64,000 bases of DNA from Sphingorhabdus sp. M41. GTDB taxonomy: Bacteria > Pseudomonadota > Alphaproteobacteria > Sphingomonadales > Sphingomonadaceae. The stretch is taken from contig NZ_CP014545.1 in NCBI RefSeq assembly GCF_001586275.1, positions 1,762,501 through 1,826,500 of the forward strand, read 5' to 3'. The notes under the pieces are model-generated. The model saw only the letters and a program-made list of their open reading frames with translations, did no database searches and was not told the DNA's origin. Position numbers and translations under genes: made by a program. Shown in pieces: positions 18,005 through 27,647 of the stretch (its first letter is position 1; each line of letters starts with the position of its first letter).

Positions 18005-18427
18005 ATGCCACAAAAAATTGATCTTGAAGCATTATGTGCGGAAAAAGGACTTCGCATCACCGACCAGCGTCGGGTGATTGCTCGTGTCATTTCCGATGCC
18101 GAGGACCATCCTGACGTGGAAACCCTGCACGAAAGGGCTTCCGCCGTTGATCCGCGCATCTCGATCGCGACAGTGTACCGCACAGTCCGCCTGTTCGAAG
18201 AAGCCGGAATTCTGGACCGTCATGATTTTGGCGACGGTCGTGCCCGCTACGAAGCAGTTCCCGAGGCCCACCATGACCATTTGATTGATGTCGAAACCGG
18301 CAAAGTGATCGAATTTGTCGATCCGGAGCTTGAAGCGCTGCAAAAACAGATCGCGGAAAAACTTGGTTATCGGCTGGTTGACCATCGCATGGAGCTATAT
18401 GGCGTATCTCTCGCCAGAAAAAGCTAG
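18005..18427 (+). CDS. fur: Fur family metal-responsive repressor
   Basis: Metal-dependent repressor, probably of iron or manganese uptake genes. It is 140 aa. The N-terminal winged helix includes GLRITDQRRVIARVI and the recognition helix ISIATVYRTVRLFEEAG. The dimerisation domain has the HHDH motif (H89-H92). The only cysteine is C11, so the structural Cys4 zinc site of E. coli Fur is absent, as in many alphaproteobacterial Fur/Mur proteins. Whether it senses iron (Fur) or manganese (Mur) cannot be told from sequence. The plsC gene follows after about 46 nt. Confidence 0.9.
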   Translation: MPQKIDLEALCAEKGLRITDQRRVIARVISDAEDHPDVETLHERASAVDPRISIATVYRTVRLFEEAGILDRHDFGDGRARYEAVPEAHHDHLIDVETGKVIEFVDPELEALQKQIAEKLGYRLVDHRMELYGVSLARKS

Positions 18428-18473
18428 GGTGCCTAACCCCGACCCGGACGCACGACCTTGTGATACCCAGCCC

Positions 18474-19253
18474 ATGGCTTATCGACTTTGGAACGGTGCA
18501 AGCCCGATGGGTTGTCTGAGGTTCTTCTTACGCCTGGCGCTGCTGTTCACGGCATTATTTGTCTGCATCCCTTTTTACTATATTTGGCGCATATTGGGGA
18601 TGTCCAATCCCTGGCCACGGACATTTCTCAAGATCGCCGCCTTTTGCTGCGGCGCGCGAGTTGATATTGTTGGTACGCCGATCAAGCGGGACGTTTTCTT
18701 CATTTCCAATCATTTGTCCTGGGTCGACATAGCGATTTTGGGAGGACATAGCGGCACCGCCTTTGTGTCAAAGGAGGAAATCGGCAACTGGCCGATCATC
18801 GGCTGGCTTTGCCGACTAAACGATACGGTCTTTGTTTCGCGGTCGAACCGAATGGGGATTGCGCAGCAAATCAACCAATTGCGAGATGCTCTGGAGGAAA
18901 CCTGGGCGATCACGATTTTCCCTGAGGGCACCACCACGGACGGCTCGACCCTGCTCCCTTTCAAGGCCCCTCTGCTAAAAGTGCTGGAGCCTCCGCCACC
19001 CGGCATATTGGTGCAGCCCATATTTCTGAACTACGGGCAATATGCGCATGAGGTGAGTTGGACGGGGGATGAAAGCGCTCCGTCAAACGCCTGGCGACTT
19101 CTCACCCGGCGCAGCAGTTTTCTGGTCGAAGTCCATTTTCTCGAGCCCTTTGACCCCGACCATTATTCCTGCCGCAAAGATATCGCAGCAGAAGCACGGC
19201 GACGGATCGCAGAACCGCTTTCGGCTTCCCTGGGGGGCAAACCCATTGTATAG
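18474..19253 (+). CDS. plsC: 1-acyl-sn-glycerol-3-phosphate acyltransferase (PlsC family)
   Basis: Membrane-bound acyltransferase converting lysophosphatidic to phosphatidic acid. It is 259 aa. One N-terminal helix (about residues 15-40) is followed by the catalytic H-x4-D motif NHLSWVD and the FPEGTT substrate motif. The start is uncertain: the ATG at 18474 is used, but an ATG at 18399 and a GTG at 18429 are in frame and none has a good ribosome-binding site. It lies between fur and miaB, 9 nt before the latter. Confidence 0.86.
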   Translation: MAYRLWNGASPMGCLRFFLRLALLFTALFVCIPFYYIWRILGMSNPWPRTFLKIAAFCCGARVDIVGTPIKRDVFFISNHLSWVDIAILGGHSGTAFVSKEEIGNWPIIGWLCRLNDTVFVSRSNRMGIAQQINQLRDALEETWAITIFPEGTTTDGSTLLPFKAPLLKVLEPPPPGILVQPIFLNYGQYAHEVSWTGDESAPSNAWRLLTRRSSFLVEVHFLEPFDPDHYSCRKDIAAEARRRIAEPLSASLGGKPIV

Positions 19254-19262
19254 GCGCGCTCT

Positions 19263-20600
19263 ATGACTCAAGCCGATCCAAAAAAATTCCATATCAAATC
19301 CTTTGGCTGCCAGATGAACGTCTATGACGGCGAGCGCATGTCCGAGCTGCTCGTCGATCAGGGCATGAGCGCCGCTGAAAATAGCGAAGACGCCGATCTG
19401 GTTGTGCTCAATACCTGCCACATCCGGGAAAAAGCGGTCGACAAAGTCTATTCGGATATCGGTCGTCTGCGCAGAAAAGACGGAAGCAGCCCAATGATCG
19501 CGGTTGCCGGCTGTGTGGCCCAGGCCGAGGGCAAGGAAATCTCCCGTCGTGCGCCAAGCGTCGATATCGTCGTCGGACCGCAGGCCTATCACCGGCTGCC
19601 GGAACTGATGGAAACTGCGAAATCGGGCAAGAAGGCGCTCGATACTGATATGCCTGCCATATCAAAATTCGATATTCTGCCATCGCGCGGAAAACAGGCT
19701 CGCCCCACTGCTTTCCTGACGGTTCAGGAAGGCTGCGACAAATTTTGCACCTATTGCGTGGTTCCCTACACCCGCGGTGCTGAAATTTCGCGACCATGGG
19801 CTGATCTGGTGGATGAAGCAAAAGCTCTGGTCGATGGTGGCGCGCGCGAAATCACGCTGCTTGGTCAGAATGTCAACGCATGGACCGGCGAAGACGACAA
19901 GGGCCAGCATCAGGGCCTCGATGGCCTGATAAGGGCGCTCGACCAGATTTCCGGCCTGCAACGCATTCGCTACATGACCAGCCACCCCAATGACATGACC
20001 GAAGGGCTAATTGCCGCTCACGGCGAGATAGCCAAGCTGATGCCCTTCCTCCATTTGCCCGTTCAATCTGGCAGCGACCGGATTCTCAGGGCGATGAACC
20101 GTTCGCATAGCGCGCAAAGCTATCTGGATATCATGGAACAGATGCGCAAAGTGCGGCCGGATATCGCGCTTTCGGGCGACTTCATCGTCGGCTTCCCGGG
20201 AGAGAGCGATCAGGATTTTGAGCAAACGTTGCAGATTGTCCGCGACGCTAACTATTCTCAGGCATTCTCCTTCAAATATTCGCCCCGGCCCGGCACGCCC
20301 GCTGCGGGGATGGATGAGCAGATAGCTCCGGAAGTAATGGATGAGCGGTTGCAGCGGTTACAGGCATTGCTCAACGAGCAGCAATATGCATTCAACCAGC
20401 AGACCGTGGGCCGTACGACCGACATTCTGCTCGAGCGGCAGGGCAAGCTGGACGGCCAGTTGATCGGCAAAACGCCGTGGCTGCAGTCGGTGCATATCAT
20501 CTCGCCTGACCTCAAAATCGGCGATTTGGTTGAAGTTGAAATCACCCAGGCCGGCCCCAACAGCCTTACTGGCCAGATCAAAGAAAGACTCGCTGCCTGA
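19263..20600 (+). CDS. miaB: tRNA-2-methylthio-N6-dimethylallyladenosine synthase MiaB
   Basis: Radical SAM methylthiotransferase acting on i6A37 of tRNAs that read UNN codons. It is 445 aa. The UPF0004 domain carries C16, C52 and C84 for the auxiliary cluster. The radical SAM motif GCDKFCTYC gives C158, C162 and C165. A TRAM domain occupies the last 65 residues (from about TDILLERQGK). It heads a tightly packed row miaB-phoH-ybeY-corC and its TGA overlaps the phoH ATG (TGATG). Confidence 0.96.
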   Translation: MTQADPKKFHIKSFGCQMNVYDGERMSELLVDQGMSAAENSEDADLVVLNTCHIREKAVDKVYSDIGRLRRKDGSSPMIAVAGCVAQAEGKEISRRAPSVDIVVGPQAYHRLPELMETAKSGKKALDTDMPAISKFDILPSRGKQARPTAFLTVQEGCDKFCTYCVVPYTRGAEISRPWADLVDEAKALVDGGAREITLLGQNVNAWTGEDDKGQHQGLDGLIRALDQISGLQRIRYMTSHPNDMTEGLIAAHGEIAKLMPFLHLPVQSGSDRILRAMNRSHSAQSYLDIMEQMRKVRPDIALSGDFIVGFPGESDQDFEQTLQIVRDANYSQAFSFKYSPRPGTPAAGMDEQIAPEVMDERLQRLQALLNEQQYAFNQQTVGRTTDILLERQGKLDGQLIGKTPWLQSVHIISPDLKIGDLVEVEITQAGPNSLTGQIKERLAA

Positions 20601-21631
20601 TGGTCCAAAAAACGAAAACCGGGTCGGCCGGAAAGCTTATCAAACTGGATCTGGAATTCGAGGATCCACAGATTTTGGGCGATCTGTTTGGCGAATATGA
20701 CCGGAATATCGTCGCTATTGAAAACCGCCTTGGTGTGTATATCGCGGCACGCGGCACGAAATTGAAAATCGAGGGTGAAGCAGAAGCCGTGACACGGGCG
20801 CGGGACGTCTTGACCGGCATCTACAACCGCTTGGAACAGGGCCAGGAAATTGACAATGGTGCGGTCGAAGCGATAATCGCCATGGCTGCTGATCCCCGGG
20901 TTGCGAAAGCTGCGAAACAATCGGCAACCGACACGGACGCCAAGAAAAATGACGTCGCCGACGCGCCGAAGGTAATGATCCGGACCCGCAAGAAAACGAT
21001 TTTCCCCCGCTCTGTCCGTCAAGCCCATTATATGGAAGCTCTGGCCCGCGACGACATGATTTTCGCGCTTGGACCTGCAGGAACCGGCAAAACCTATCTG
21101 GCTGTGGCGCAAGCCGTCTCTCAACTGGTAAGCGGCTCGGTCGACCGGCTCATTCTTTCACGTCCTGCTGTCGAAGCTGGCGAGAAAATCGGTTTTCTTC
21201 CAGGTGATCTCAAAGAGAAAGTCGATCCGTTTCTACGTCCTCTTTATGATGCGCTATACGACACGCTTCCTGCCGAGCAGGTGGAAAGACGCATAGAGAG
21301 CGGCGAAATCGAGATTGCTCCCATTGCCTTCATGCGCGGACGCACCCTGTCCGATGCCTTTGTCATTCTCGACGAGGCTCAGAATACTACCGCCGCGCAG
21401 ATGAAAATGTTCCTCACCCGTTTCGGCATGAACAGCCGGATGGTGATTTGCGGCGACCCCAAACAGGTCGATTTGCCGCGCGAAGCCACTTCCGGCCTTG
21501 CCGACGCCGTATCCAAATTGCAGGATATCGAGCGTGTCAGCGTGGTCGAATTTGGAGCTAGCGACGTTGTTCGCCACCCGCTGGTCGGAAAAATCGTCGA
21601 AGCTTATGAAGGCAAAGATGCTCCAGACTGA
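20600..21631 (+). CDS. ybeZ: PhoH family ATPase (YbeZ)
   Basis: A 343-residue PhoH-like NTPase that functions with the endoribonuclease YbeY in rRNA maturation. A KH-like N-terminal region (about 15-80) precedes the ATPase domain. Walker A is GPAGTGKT (158-165) and Walker B is VILDEAQN. The name PhoH reflects homology and does not imply control by the phoB of this window. It overlaps miaB by one base and ybeY by 14 bases. Confidence 0.94.
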   Translation: MVQKTKTGSAGKLIKLDLEFEDPQILGDLFGEYDRNIVAIENRLGVYIAARGTKLKIEGEAEAVTRARDVLTGIYNRLEQGQEIDNGAVEAIIAMAADPRVAKAAKQSATDTDAKKNDVADAPKVMIRTRKKTIFPRSVRQAHYMEALARDDMIFALGPAGTGKTYLAVAQAVSQLVSGSVDRLILSRPAVEAGEKIGFLPGDLKEKVDPFLRPLYDALYDTLPAEQVERRIESGEIEIAPIAFMRGRTLSDAFVILDEAQNTTAAQMKMFLTRFGMNSRMVICGDPKQVDLPREATSGLADAVSKLQDIERVSVVEFGASDVVRHPLVGKIVEAYEGKDAPD

Positions 21632-22124
21632 ACTGACAGCATCTTCCGCATGGGACAAGGAAGTGAATTGGACGGATTTGGCGGCACGTGCGGCAAAGGC
21701 TGCAATCACTGCTTCCTCTTATGCCGATCTGTTGGCCCGCAGTTTTGAAATGGAACTGAGCGTCAAGCTCTCCGATGACGAAGAAGTACATTCTCTCAAC
21801 AAGGCCTATCGCGGCAAGGACAAGCCAACCAACGTCTTGTCCTTTCCCCAGATCCAGCCTGATTTACTCGAAACACTGGCCAATACCGACGATGGAGAAG
21901 CCTTGCTGGGAGACGTAATTCTGGCCTTCGAAACCTGCCGCGACGAAGCGGCAGCCAAGAATATTTCGATATCCACCCATGTTACACATTTGATTGTGCA
22001 CGGGTCTTTGCATTTGCTAGGATATGATCACGAAAACGAGATAGAAGCTGGCTTGATGGAAAATTGCGAAATCAATGCACTGGCAACATTGGGAATTGCC
22101 AACCCTTATTCAGAACAAGCGTAA
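21618..22124 (+). CDS. ybeY: Endoribonuclease YbeY
   Basis: Zinc-dependent RNase needed for 16S rRNA 3'-end processing and ribosome quality control. It is 168 aa from the ATG at 21618, with AAGG a few bases upstream. An ATG at 21606 is also possible. The zinc motif H-x3-H-x5-H is seen as HGSLHLLGYDH. The TNVLSFP segment is the other family mark. It overlaps the end of phoH, consistent with one operon. Confidence 0.94.
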   Translation: MLQTELTASSAWDKEVNWTDLAARAAKAAITASSYADLLARSFEMELSVKLSDDEEVHSLNKAYRGKDKPTNVLSFPQIQPDLLETLANTDDGEALLGDVILAFETCRDEAAAKNISISTHVTHLIVHGSLHLLGYDHENEIEAGLMENCEINALATLGIANPYSEQA

Positions 22125-22145
22125 AGCAGGTAATAAAGAAATAGA

Positions 22146-23081
22146 ATGACCGACGTTGAAAATGACAATGTAACGGGTACGGCTCGCAGTGGCAGCCAGT
22201 CCAAGGAAGATGACGAGCCCGGACGAATATGGCAGAGCCTGAAGGCTCTGCTATTCGGCAATACCGAAGACAACAGTCTGCGTGCGCAGATAGAGGAAGT
22301 GATCGACGATCACGAAAGCGATGCCGAATCCGACCCCAATAACCAGCAGGACATTTCGTCGCTCGAACTGGAAATGCTGCGCAACATGCTGCATTTCAGC
22401 GAGCATCGAGTTGACGATATAGCAGTTCCCCGGGCCGACATAATTGCTATCGAGGAAAGCTCCCCGTTCAGTGAGTTTGTCGATATTTTCTCCGAGCACG
22501 GCCACAGCCGGATTCCGGTCTACCGCGATAATCTCGACAATATTGTCGGCATGATCCACATCAAGGACATTTTCGCGATTCTCGCCAAGGGCGGCAAACA
22601 CCCGGAAGATATAACACCATTTCTGCGACAGCCCCGCTTCGTCCCGGAATCCATGGGTGTGCTCGATTTGCTCGCCGAAATGCGCGCGACCCGGACTCAT
22701 CTCGCCATTATTTTTGATGAATATAATGGCACCGAGGGCCTTGTCACCATCGAGGATATCGTCGAAGAAATTACCGGCGAGATTGAGGATGAGCATGATG
22801 ATGAACCGGTCCCGATGCTGGTCAAGCTCGACGATGGTATCTGGGAAGCGGATGCCAGAGCGGAACTGGATGATGTTGGCGATGCCATCGACCCGGCGCT
22901 TGAAATAATCGACGAAGACGTCGACACAATCGGCGGTCTGTGCTTCGTACTGGCGGGCCATATCCCTACTGTCGGCGAGCAGTTGGAGCACCCCAGTGGC
23001 TGGATGCTGGAGATCACCGAAGCCGATGATCGCCGCGTGACCAAATTGCGCCTGCACCCGCCGCAACTGGAACATGAATAG
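22146..23081 (+). CDS. corC: CorC/HlyC family CBS-domain protein
   Basis: A 311-residue cytoplasmic protein without membrane helices. It has two CBS domains (about 85-220), with ARADIIAIEE-like and DEYNGTEGLVTIEDIVEEITGEIEDEHD segments, then a C-terminal CorC_HlyC (transporter-associated) domain (about 235-305). It is related to the E. coli protein linked to magnesium/cobalt efflux; some relatives are called hemolysin homologues without evidence of toxin activity. It follows ybeY by 21 nt. The lnt gene that often comes next in proteobacteria is not here. Confidence 0.9.
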   Translation: MTDVENDNVTGTARSGSQSKEDDEPGRIWQSLKALLFGNTEDNSLRAQIEEVIDDHESDAESDPNNQQDISSLELEMLRNMLHFSEHRVDDIAVPRADIIAIEESSPFSEFVDIFSEHGHSRIPVYRDNLDNIVGMIHIKDIFAILAKGGKHPEDITPFLRQPRFVPESMGVLDLLAEMRATRTHLAIIFDEYNGTEGLVTIEDIVEEITGEIEDEHDDEPVPMLVKLDDGIWEADARAELDDVGDAIDPALEIIDEDVDTIGGLCFVLAGHIPTVGEQLEHPSGWMLEITEADDRRVTKLRLHPPQLEHE

Positions 23082-23086
23082 GACGG

Positions 23087-23740
23087 TCAGGCGTCCGCTA
23101 GCTGCTTTGCCCGTAACCGCCAGTTTTCGGCAAGCGCTGGGATCTCCGACAGCATCTTGAGTTCCTTGCCCCGTCCCTTGTGCTGTCCGCCGACAATCAG
23201 GCCAAACAACCGGTCCAGCGGCCAATCAGGCAATGGCCGGGCCAGCTGGACAAGATCGTCCCCTGCCCGCACCATGCCTTCTTGCAATACGCGGAAATAG
23301 CTACCCGACTTCCCAGTCTTCACCACGGTTTTCAAAACATCGGTTTCGCCAAAGCGGTGATTGAGTTTCCAGCACGGCTGGCGCGCATGGCTGCATTCTA
23401 TCAGCGCCTCACCCAACCGAAAAACATCCCCAAGACAGAGCCGCTCTTCCGTCAATCCGGCGCAACTGAAATTTTCACCAAATGCGCCTGGGGCATCCAA
23501 CAGATCCAAATCCGGATATCGTCCCCGCCAGAACGCATAATGTTCGATCGGATAGAGATGGACCGCCTTGTCACGTCCGCCGTGATGGAGCGGATCGGCA
23601 ACCTCATTTCCTTCCAGCCCTTCAAAGCCAAGCATCACGGGGCGGACTGTCGCGTTTTTGACAATGGCGCTGAATTCGCCATCATCGCGAAATGGCTTCG
23701 GGATGCCAATCAGCAGATGATCAAGCCGGGTCTTTATCAT
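23087..23740 (-). CDS. MOSC domain-containing protein (YiiM-like)
   Basis: A 217-residue member of the MOSC superfamily, which handles molybdenum cofactor sulfur or reduces N-hydroxylated compounds. Segments GLEGNEVADPLHHGGRDKAVHLYPIEHYAFW and GENFSCAGLTEERLCLGDVFRLGEALIE match the YiiM type, including the conserved Cys in NFSCAGL or ARQPCWKLN. It converges on corC with a 5-nt gap. It may use the cofactor made by the MoaD/MoaE genes near 6 kb (inference). Confidence 0.85.
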   Translation of the reverse strand: MIKTRLDHLLIGIPKPFRDDGEFSAIVKNATVRPVMLGFEGLEGNEVADPLHHGGRDKAVHLYPIEHYAFWRGRYPDLDLLDAPGAFGENFSCAGLTEERLCLGDVFRLGEALIECSHARQPCWKLNHRFGETDVLKTVVKTGKSGSYFRVLQEGMVRAGDDLVQLARPLPDWPLDRLFGLIVGGQHKGRGKELKMLSEIPALAENWRLRAKQLADA

Positions 23741-23804
23741 GACAGACTGCTAACCGACCAAGTTCATATTGGCAATTTCCCTTTGATTATGCTTGAAGGC
23801 GCCA

Positions 23805-24986
23805 ATGGAAATCAGTGATCTTCGCATAGCCCTTTATAGCGGCAATTATAATTTCGTACGCGATGGCGCGAACCAGGCTCTCAACCGACTGGTCGACTAT
23901 CTGCTGCGCCAGGGCGCTGCTGTTCGCGTCTATTCGCCAACCACGGATACACCGGCATTCGAGCCTACCGGCGACCTGATCAGTGTGCCATCCGTGGCTT
24001 TTCCCGGACGCGGTGAATATCGCTTTCCGACCCGCATTTCCAGCGACGTGCGGAAGGATCTCGAACAGTTTAACCCCAACATCCTGCAGATATCGAGCCC
24101 CGACCGTGTCGGACACAAGATGGTATCCTGGGCGCGTCGTCAGAATATCCCGATACTCGCCTCCGTACATACCCGTTTCGAAACCTATCCCCGCTATTAT
24201 AATCTGGCCTTTCTGGAACCGGTGATCGAAGCGATATTGCGCCGTCTATACCGTCGCTGCGACGCGCTGGTGGCGCCTTCGGAATCGATGGCTCAGTTGC
24301 TGCGGGACCAGCGGATGAACTATGACGTCGGCATTTGGTCGCGCGGTGTCGACCGCGAGATATTCCATTCCAATCGCCGCGATCTGGAGTGGCGCCAGTC
24401 ATACGGTATCGCCGATGATATACCCGTAATCGGCTTCCTCGGACGGCTGGTGATGGAAAAAGGGCTGGATGTTTTTTCCGATGCAATCGATGAACTGAAT
24501 CGCCGTAAAGTCGCGCACAAGGTGCTAGTGATCGGCGAAGGGCCAGCGAAACAGTGGTTTGAAGATCGTATCCCCGATGCAATTTTTGCGGGATTTCAGC
24601 AAGGTAGTGATCTCGGGAGAGCGGTTGCAAGCATGGACATGCTGTTCAATCCATCGATCACCGAGACTTTCGGCAACGTTACCCTCGAAGCCATGGCCTG
24701 CGGCTTGCCCGTTGTGGCGGCAAAGGCAACCGGCAGCCAGAGCCTGGTCAAGAATAACGTCTCAGGCAAACTGGTCACACCCGGTGCAGTCGGTGGATTT
24801 GCAGATGCGCTGCAACTCTATTGCGAAAATCTTGACCTGCGCGATACTCATGGCGCTGCCGGAGAACGACGGGCAGAAGAATATAGCTGGGACCAGATCA
24901 ACAATGCCGTTGCGCAGACCTATATGCGACTGGTCCGCCAGCGGCAGGCCGGCCATGGCCCCATCCAGCAAGCCGCTGTCCGCTAG
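23805..24986 (+). CDS. Glycosyltransferase, GT4 family
   Basis: A 393-residue GT-B fold glycosyltransferase. The N-terminal acceptor domain starts with LRIALYSGNYNFVRDGANQALNRL. The donor domain includes GRLVMEKGLDVF and the EX7E motif in ITETFGNVTLEAMACGLPVVA. Such proteins often glycosylate lipids (for example glucuronosyl or galactosyl diacylglycerol) in this group; the acceptor cannot be told. The start at 23805 has GAAGG about 5 nt upstream. It is followed by rarA after 2 nt. Confidence 0.87.
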   Translation: MEISDLRIALYSGNYNFVRDGANQALNRLVDYLLRQGAAVRVYSPTTDTPAFEPTGDLISVPSVAFPGRGEYRFPTRISSDVRKDLEQFNPNILQISSPDRVGHKMVSWARRQNIPILASVHTRFETYPRYYNLAFLEPVIEAILRRLYRRCDALVAPSESMAQLLRDQRMNYDVGIWSRGVDREIFHSNRRDLEWRQSYGIADDIPVIGFLGRLVMEKGLDVFSDAIDELNRRKVAHKVLVIGEGPAKQWFEDRIPDAIFAGFQQGSDLGRAVASMDMLFNPSITETFGNVTLEAMACGLPVVAAKATGSQSLVKNNVSGKLVTPGAVGGFADALQLYCENLDLRDTHGAAGERRAEEYSWDQINNAVAQTYMRLVRQRQAGHGPIQQAAVR

Positions 24987-24988
24987 AC

Positions 24989-26308
24989 ATGCAGGGCCTG
25001 TTCGACGACGAAAAGGACCAGCAGCGCGACACCGAAGCCACCCCGGATGCGCCTTTGGCCGATCGCTTGCGCCCTCGCCTGCTCACCGACATTGTTGGCC
25101 AGGATCATCTTGTCGGGAGCGAAGGCACGATAGGCCGGATGATTTCTGCAGGACGGCTTTCCTCGATCATCCTCTGGGGACCGCCGGGAACGGGCAAAAC
25201 CAGTCTCGCAAGGTTATTGGCAGATCAAACCGAACTGCATTTCAAGGCAATTTCGGCGGTTTTTTCGGGGGTGGCCGAACTTAAAAAAGTCTTTGCCGAA
25301 GCTGAAATGCGTTTCCAGTCCGGCAAGGCTACCCTGTTGTTTGTCGACGAGATCCACCGCTTCAATCGGTCGCAGCAGGACAGTTTCCTGCCCTATGTCG
25401 AGCGTGGCACTGTAGTGCTCGTCGGTGCCACGACGGAGAACCCGTCATTCGAGTTAAACGCCGCTCTACTGAGCCGCGCACAAGTGTTGATCCTCAACCG
25501 GCTCGATACCACCGCCCTCGGCCAGCTTCTGGAAAAGGCGGAAACAATCGAAGAAAAGCTTCTGCCGCTTACCGTCGATGCCAGAGAAGCACTGATTGCC
25601 AGCGCCGATGGCGACGGCCGGTTTCTGCTCAACCAGGCCGAAACGCTGTTGTCACTCGATATCAAGGACCAGCTCGACCCTGCGCAACTCGCAAAAATAT
25701 TGCATCGCCGGATGGCGGTCTATGACAAGGATCGCGAGGGCCATTATAATCTGATCTCGGCGCTGCACAAAGCGATGCGCGGGTCTGATCCGCAAGCCTC
25801 GCTATATTATCTCGCGAGAATGCTGGTGGCCGGCGAACAGCCACTTTTTCTGCTGCGCCGGATTGTGCGCTTTGCCAGTGAAGATATCGGCATGGCCGAT
25901 CCGCAGGCGCTGGTGCAGGCGCTTGCGGCCAAACAGGCCTATGAATTTCTCGGCAGCCCCGAAGGCGAACTGGCGATTGTTCAGGCCTGCCTCTATTGCG
26001 CGACAGCACCCAAATCCAATGCTGCCTACAAGGCCCAGAAAACGGCTTGGAAATCTGCCAGAGACACCGGATCGCTGATGCCGCCGCAGAATATTCTTAA
26101 TGCCCCGACCAAACTGATGAAGGAAATCGGCTATGGCGCAGGCTATAGCTATGATCCTGAAAGTGATGACGGATTTTCGGGCGACAATTATTGGCCGGAC
26201 GATATGCAGCCCCAGAAATTCTATCAACCTGTGGATCGGGGTTTCGAGCATAAGATCCGGGAACGACTGGATTATTGGGAGAATTTGCGTGCTGAAAAAA
26301 CTGGCTAG
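24989..26308 (+). CDS. rarA: Replication-associated recombination protein RarA (MgsA)
   Basis: AAA+ ATPase that acts at stalled replication forks with SSB. It is 439 aa. The N terminus has a short polymerase/SSB-contact type segment (MQGLFDD). Walker A is GPPGTGKT (64-71), Walker B is LLFVDEIHRF, and the C-terminal tetramerisation domain (about 270-430) has the ALHKAMRGSDPQASLYYLARML motif. The end overlaps the GTG start of the next gene by 20 nt. Confidence 0.94.
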   Translation: MQGLFDDEKDQQRDTEATPDAPLADRLRPRLLTDIVGQDHLVGSEGTIGRMISAGRLSSIILWGPPGTGKTSLARLLADQTELHFKAISAVFSGVAELKKVFAEAEMRFQSGKATLLFVDEIHRFNRSQQDSFLPYVERGTVVLVGATTENPSFELNAALLSRAQVLILNRLDTTALGQLLEKAETIEEKLLPLTVDAREALIASADGDGRFLLNQAETLLSLDIKDQLDPAQLAKILHRRMAVYDKDREGHYNLISALHKAMRGSDPQASLYYLARMLVAGEQPLFLLRRIVRFASEDIGMADPQALVQALAAKQAYEFLGSPEGELAIVQACLYCATAPKSNAAYKAQKTAWKSARDTGSLMPPQNILNAPTKLMKEIGYGAGYSYDPESDDGFSGDNYWPDDMQPQKFYQPVDRGFEHKIRERLDYWENLRAEKTG

Positions 26309-27647
26309 CCTGTGCGTCGTCGGAGCGTTGTTTTCGACTAGCGCCTTGGCTCAGAACGAAGAAACAGTGCGCTACGACCGCGCGCTGGCAGCTGGCTACA
26401 AGGCACAGTTCATTTGTTCAGGTCTGTGGAATGGCGGAAAATCGCTAGCGGATATAAAAGCCGACGAACTCACCGGCATTTACGAACGGGTCGCGAATAT
26501 CGTCCCGACATTGACCGAGGAAGTCGACGAAACCAAACATCAGGTTCGCGTCCGCTTTGCCGATGATGCGCCCCCGCGTGTTGCGATCTGGAATAGTCGG
26601 AGCGGCTGTACATCCATGCCGATCGGCTTCGACGGACCCGATAAGAAGATGGCTACAGGCGAACGGATGCTGGTTGATGATCAGCACTGGCCGATGGGTG
26701 ATCGCGATGCAGCGATACCATCCGCGCGCCGGTTGCCCAGCATTGAAAGAGCCGCCAAACGCGCATTTGAGGCAGATTTATATGGCGGCAAAACCAGCGC
26801 CATACTGGTGATCAAAGATGGTGTAATTCATGCGGAAGCATATAAGCAAGATCATGACCTTCACACGGCCCAGCGCACCTGGTCCGTTGCCAAGTCGCTT
26901 GCCGGCACATTGATCGGTCATTCTGTGCAGCAACAGATGGTCGACATAAATGCCCCGGTGCAAATCCCGGAATGGCAGAAACCGGGCGATACCCGGGCGG
27001 CGCTCACCATTGACCAGTTAATGCGGATGAGCAGTGGACTGGTCAGCGACACCGCGGGCAATCGGACCGATCCCCTTTATATGGGCGGAGCCACTGTGAC
27101 CGGGCGGGCGACCGCTTGGCCTTTGCTCTACAAACCGGGGACCCGCTTTCGCTACGCCAATAATGATACGTTGCTCGCCGTGCACGCGGCCCGCACACAA
27201 CATCCTGATTTCGATCCGTTTGGCTTTTTCCAAAAGCTGGGCATGACCCGGACTTATGTCGAAACCGACTGGCAGGATAATTATATATTATCCAGCCAGG
27301 TCTGGACCACGGCCCGCGATCTGGGTCGGCTCGGAATACTGTATTTGAACAACGGCCTGTGGAATGGGGAACGCCTGTTACCAGAAAGCTGGCGGACCTA
27401 CGTCAGCACAGCTTCCGGACCACAGCCGGAAGGGCGCGGCTTTGGCTATGGCGCCACCTTCTGGCTGATGAACCAGTCCGAGGGGATACCGAAAGACACA
27501 TTTGCCGGCTTTGGCAATCGCGGCCAATATCTTGTGATCATCCCCTCGCTCGACCTTGTGATCGTCCGGCGCGGTTATGACACTGGCGACAAGCGTTTCG
27601 ATATCGAAGCCTTCACCAGAGATATCGTCGCAGCGACAACAGCATGA
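26289..27647 (+). CDS. Secreted serine hydrolase, beta-lactamase/class C PBP fold
   Basis: A 452-residue periplasmic protein. The signal peptide (residues 1-21) begins at a GTG at 26289, which has a GGGAG site 7 nt upstream; the longer frame upstream overlaps rarA and lacks a signal. The catalytic S-x-x-K is S199-VAK202 and the Y-x-N motif is Y289-AN291. Family members include esterases, D-aminopeptidases and oligomer hydrolases, so the substrate is open. An N-terminal region of about 150 residues before the hydrolase domain is unlike typical beta-lactamases and has two or more cysteines. It overlaps the next gene by 4 nt (ATGA). Confidence 0.83.
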   Translation: MLKKLASLCVVGALFSTSALAQNEETVRYDRALAAGYKAQFICSGLWNGGKSLADIKADELTGIYERVANIVPTLTEEVDETKHQVRVRFADDAPPRVAIWNSRSGCTSMPIGFDGPDKKMATGERMLVDDQHWPMGDRDAAIPSARRLPSIERAAKRAFEADLYGGKTSAILVIKDGVIHAEAYKQDHDLHTAQRTWSVAKSLAGTLIGHSVQQQMVDINAPVQIPEWQKPGDTRAALTIDQLMRMSSGLVSDTAGNRTDPLYMGGATVTGRATAWPLLYKPGTRFRYANNDTLLAVHAARTQHPDFDPFGFFQKLGMTRTYVETDWQDNYILSSQVWTTARDLGRLGILYLNNGLWNGERLLPESWRTYVSTASGPQPEGRGFGYGATFWLMNQSEGIPKDTFAGFGNRGQYLVIIPSLDLVIVRRGYDTGDKRFDIEAFTRDIVAATTA

